A DNA stretch of 41,997 bases, taken from contig NZ_JAQTQR010000018.1 in NCBI RefSeq assembly GCF_028712165.1, forward strand, positions 1 through 41,997, in the 5' to 3' direction. The notes beneath the pieces were generated by a model. It was given only the letters and a program-made list of their open reading frames with translations, did not search any database and was not told where the DNA came from. Positions 41,350-41,997 of this stretch are shown piece after piece (the stretch's first letter is position 1; every line of letters begins with the position of its first letter). Both the position numbers and the translations under genes were made by a program. The stretch is from Sulfuricurvum sp. Lineage in GTDB: Bacteria > Campylobacterota > Campylobacteria > Campylobacterales > Sulfurimonadaceae.

Positions 41350-41997
41350 TAAAATCTCGCACCGACAGAAAAGACAGCTGCAAACGGAGCCCCCGCCATA
41401 TAAGAAGTAGCGCCGTTTAATGAGAGGTCATTGGTGCTAATGATTCCGATATATTTTTCATTAAATATATTGAGCAAACTTGCATTAAGTGATATCTCTT
41501 TAAACGAAAGAGCATTATCGAATGTGTAACTTGCATGTAAATCTGCAACTGTATATGAATCCACTTTTTGTGTATTGATGGCATCACCGTATCGTGAATC
41601 AGAATAGCGAACAACCGGTGTTAATGAAAAATTATGATTTTGGTAGGTTGCACCCAGTTTCACTAATAATTTTGGGATATCAGGGAGCTGTTTGCCATTG
41701 GTGGCAAGTGTTTGTGTTGATGAAACTACAGTATCACTATCAAACTTTGATATGGTGTAAGAGGGTGAACAAAATAGTGAAAGCTCTGGTAAAGCAGTAT
41801 ATGACACTTCAGCTTCTGCACCAAGAGCATGAGCTTTTCCAGTACTTATATTATAGTTTTGTGCGGCAATGGTATCATAAATATTGAGTTCCTTATCGGT
41901 ATAGAGAGAGTAAAATAAAACCGGTTTGAAATGAAAGCCATTGTTGTTATAGGTCGCGGAAAGCTCAAAGTTATCTGCCATTTCCGGTTTTAAAACA
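41349..41997 (-). CDS. TonB-dependent receptor, C-terminal part (receptor 4, cut by window edge)
   Basis: The frame is open to the right edge, giving about 215 C-terminal residues of a beta-barrel that ends in VFSVGARF, with a terminal Phe as in outer-membrane proteins. Alternating strands such as LFCSPSYTIS, VKLGATYQNHNF and YTVADLHASYTF are typical. It resembles the C-terminus of receptor 3. The plug and signal peptide lie outside the window. It is transcribed into SBP 3 with a one-base overlap. Confidence 0.88.
   Translation of the reverse strand, partial: VLKPEMADNFELSATYNNNGFHFKPVLFYSLYTDKELNIYDTIAAQNYNISTGKAHALGAEAEVSYTALPELSLFCSPSYTISKFDSDTVVSSTQTLATNGKQLPDIPKLLVKLGATYQNHNFSLTPVVRYSDSRYGDAINTQKVDSYTVADLHASYTFDNALSFKEISLNASLLNIFNEKYIGIISTNDLSLNGATSYMAGAPFAAVFSVGARF

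Noticed and set aside
1-41997. CRISPR array, tRNA, rRNA, prophage or insertion-sequence transposase
   Set aside because: No regularly spaced repeats, no cloverleaf-like or rRNA-like stretch and no transposase or integrase motif was seen on either strand.

Overview
The window looks like the chromosome of a free-living, sulfur- or hydrogen-oxidising Campylobacterota (Sulfuricurvum/Sulfurimonas-like). The inference rests on gene content: a two-RCK potassium channel with a TIGFGE filter, a MASE1-GGDEF protein, SlyD-type FKBPs, a mod operon with a small TOBE gene ahead of modB, and moderately AT-rich promoters with clear TATAAT -10 boxes and weak -35s. No rRNA, tRNA or CRISPR array was seen, and no gene-free stretch exceeds 300 bases.

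Layout. 1-8.7 kb holds housekeeping genes: hrpB (cut by the left edge), a K+ channel, a small membrane protein, a DUF4015-type glycoside hydrolase, an RhlE-like RNA helicase and arfB. An acquired-looking patch (AT-rich DUF5677 gene plus a higBA toxin-antitoxin pair) and slyD follow. 8.7-14.9 kb holds recQ, a lemA-TPM-TPM operon, a periplasmic alpha/beta hydrolase, a zinc-ribbon membrane protein and a lipoprotein. 14.9-18.3 kb is a response regulator - histidine kinase - diguanylate cyclase block. 18.4-20.3 kb holds a group II-like globin whose proximal His is Tyr, a small membrane protein and a tandem Mop (molbindin) gene. 20.3-22.9 kb is a lemA-M48 protease operon. 22.9-25.4 kb is a molybdate ABC operon (TOBE protein, modB, modC) ending in a second slyD. 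modA is missing from its expected place and a HEPN-like gene sits there instead. 26-26.7 kb is an MntA-HepT toxin-antitoxin pair next to a dispersed palindromic repeat.

26.8-42 kb is the most unusual part: an unbroken minus-strand run. In transcription order it is TonB receptor (cut by the right edge), substrate-binding protein (SBP), luciferase-like flavin monooxygenase (LLM), globin, TonB receptor, SBP, then a 108-base gap, then TonB receptor, SBP, methyltransferase, LLM, TonB receptor, methyltransferase, modD. Most junctions are ATGA or TAATG overlaps. Three SBPs and four receptors occur without any ABC permease or ATPase in the window.

The strongest unifying signal is an inverted repeat of ModE-box form (CGTTATAT-N8-ATATAACG). 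It is perfect at 18372-18399, directly after the -10 of the Tyr-globin gene. Same-spacing copies occur at 19675-19700 (small membrane gene), 19779-19804 (mop, degenerate) and 35434-35461 (in front of the receptor-SBP-methyltransferase-LLM-receptor-methyltransferase-modD operon). Together with modD, mop and modBC this suggests a molybdenum- (or tungsten-) controlled regulon. In it, TonB receptors and SBPs would import a metal chelate that cytosolic flavin monooxygenases, methyltransferases and ModD then process. This function is an inference; iron, nickel or cobalt chelates remain possible.
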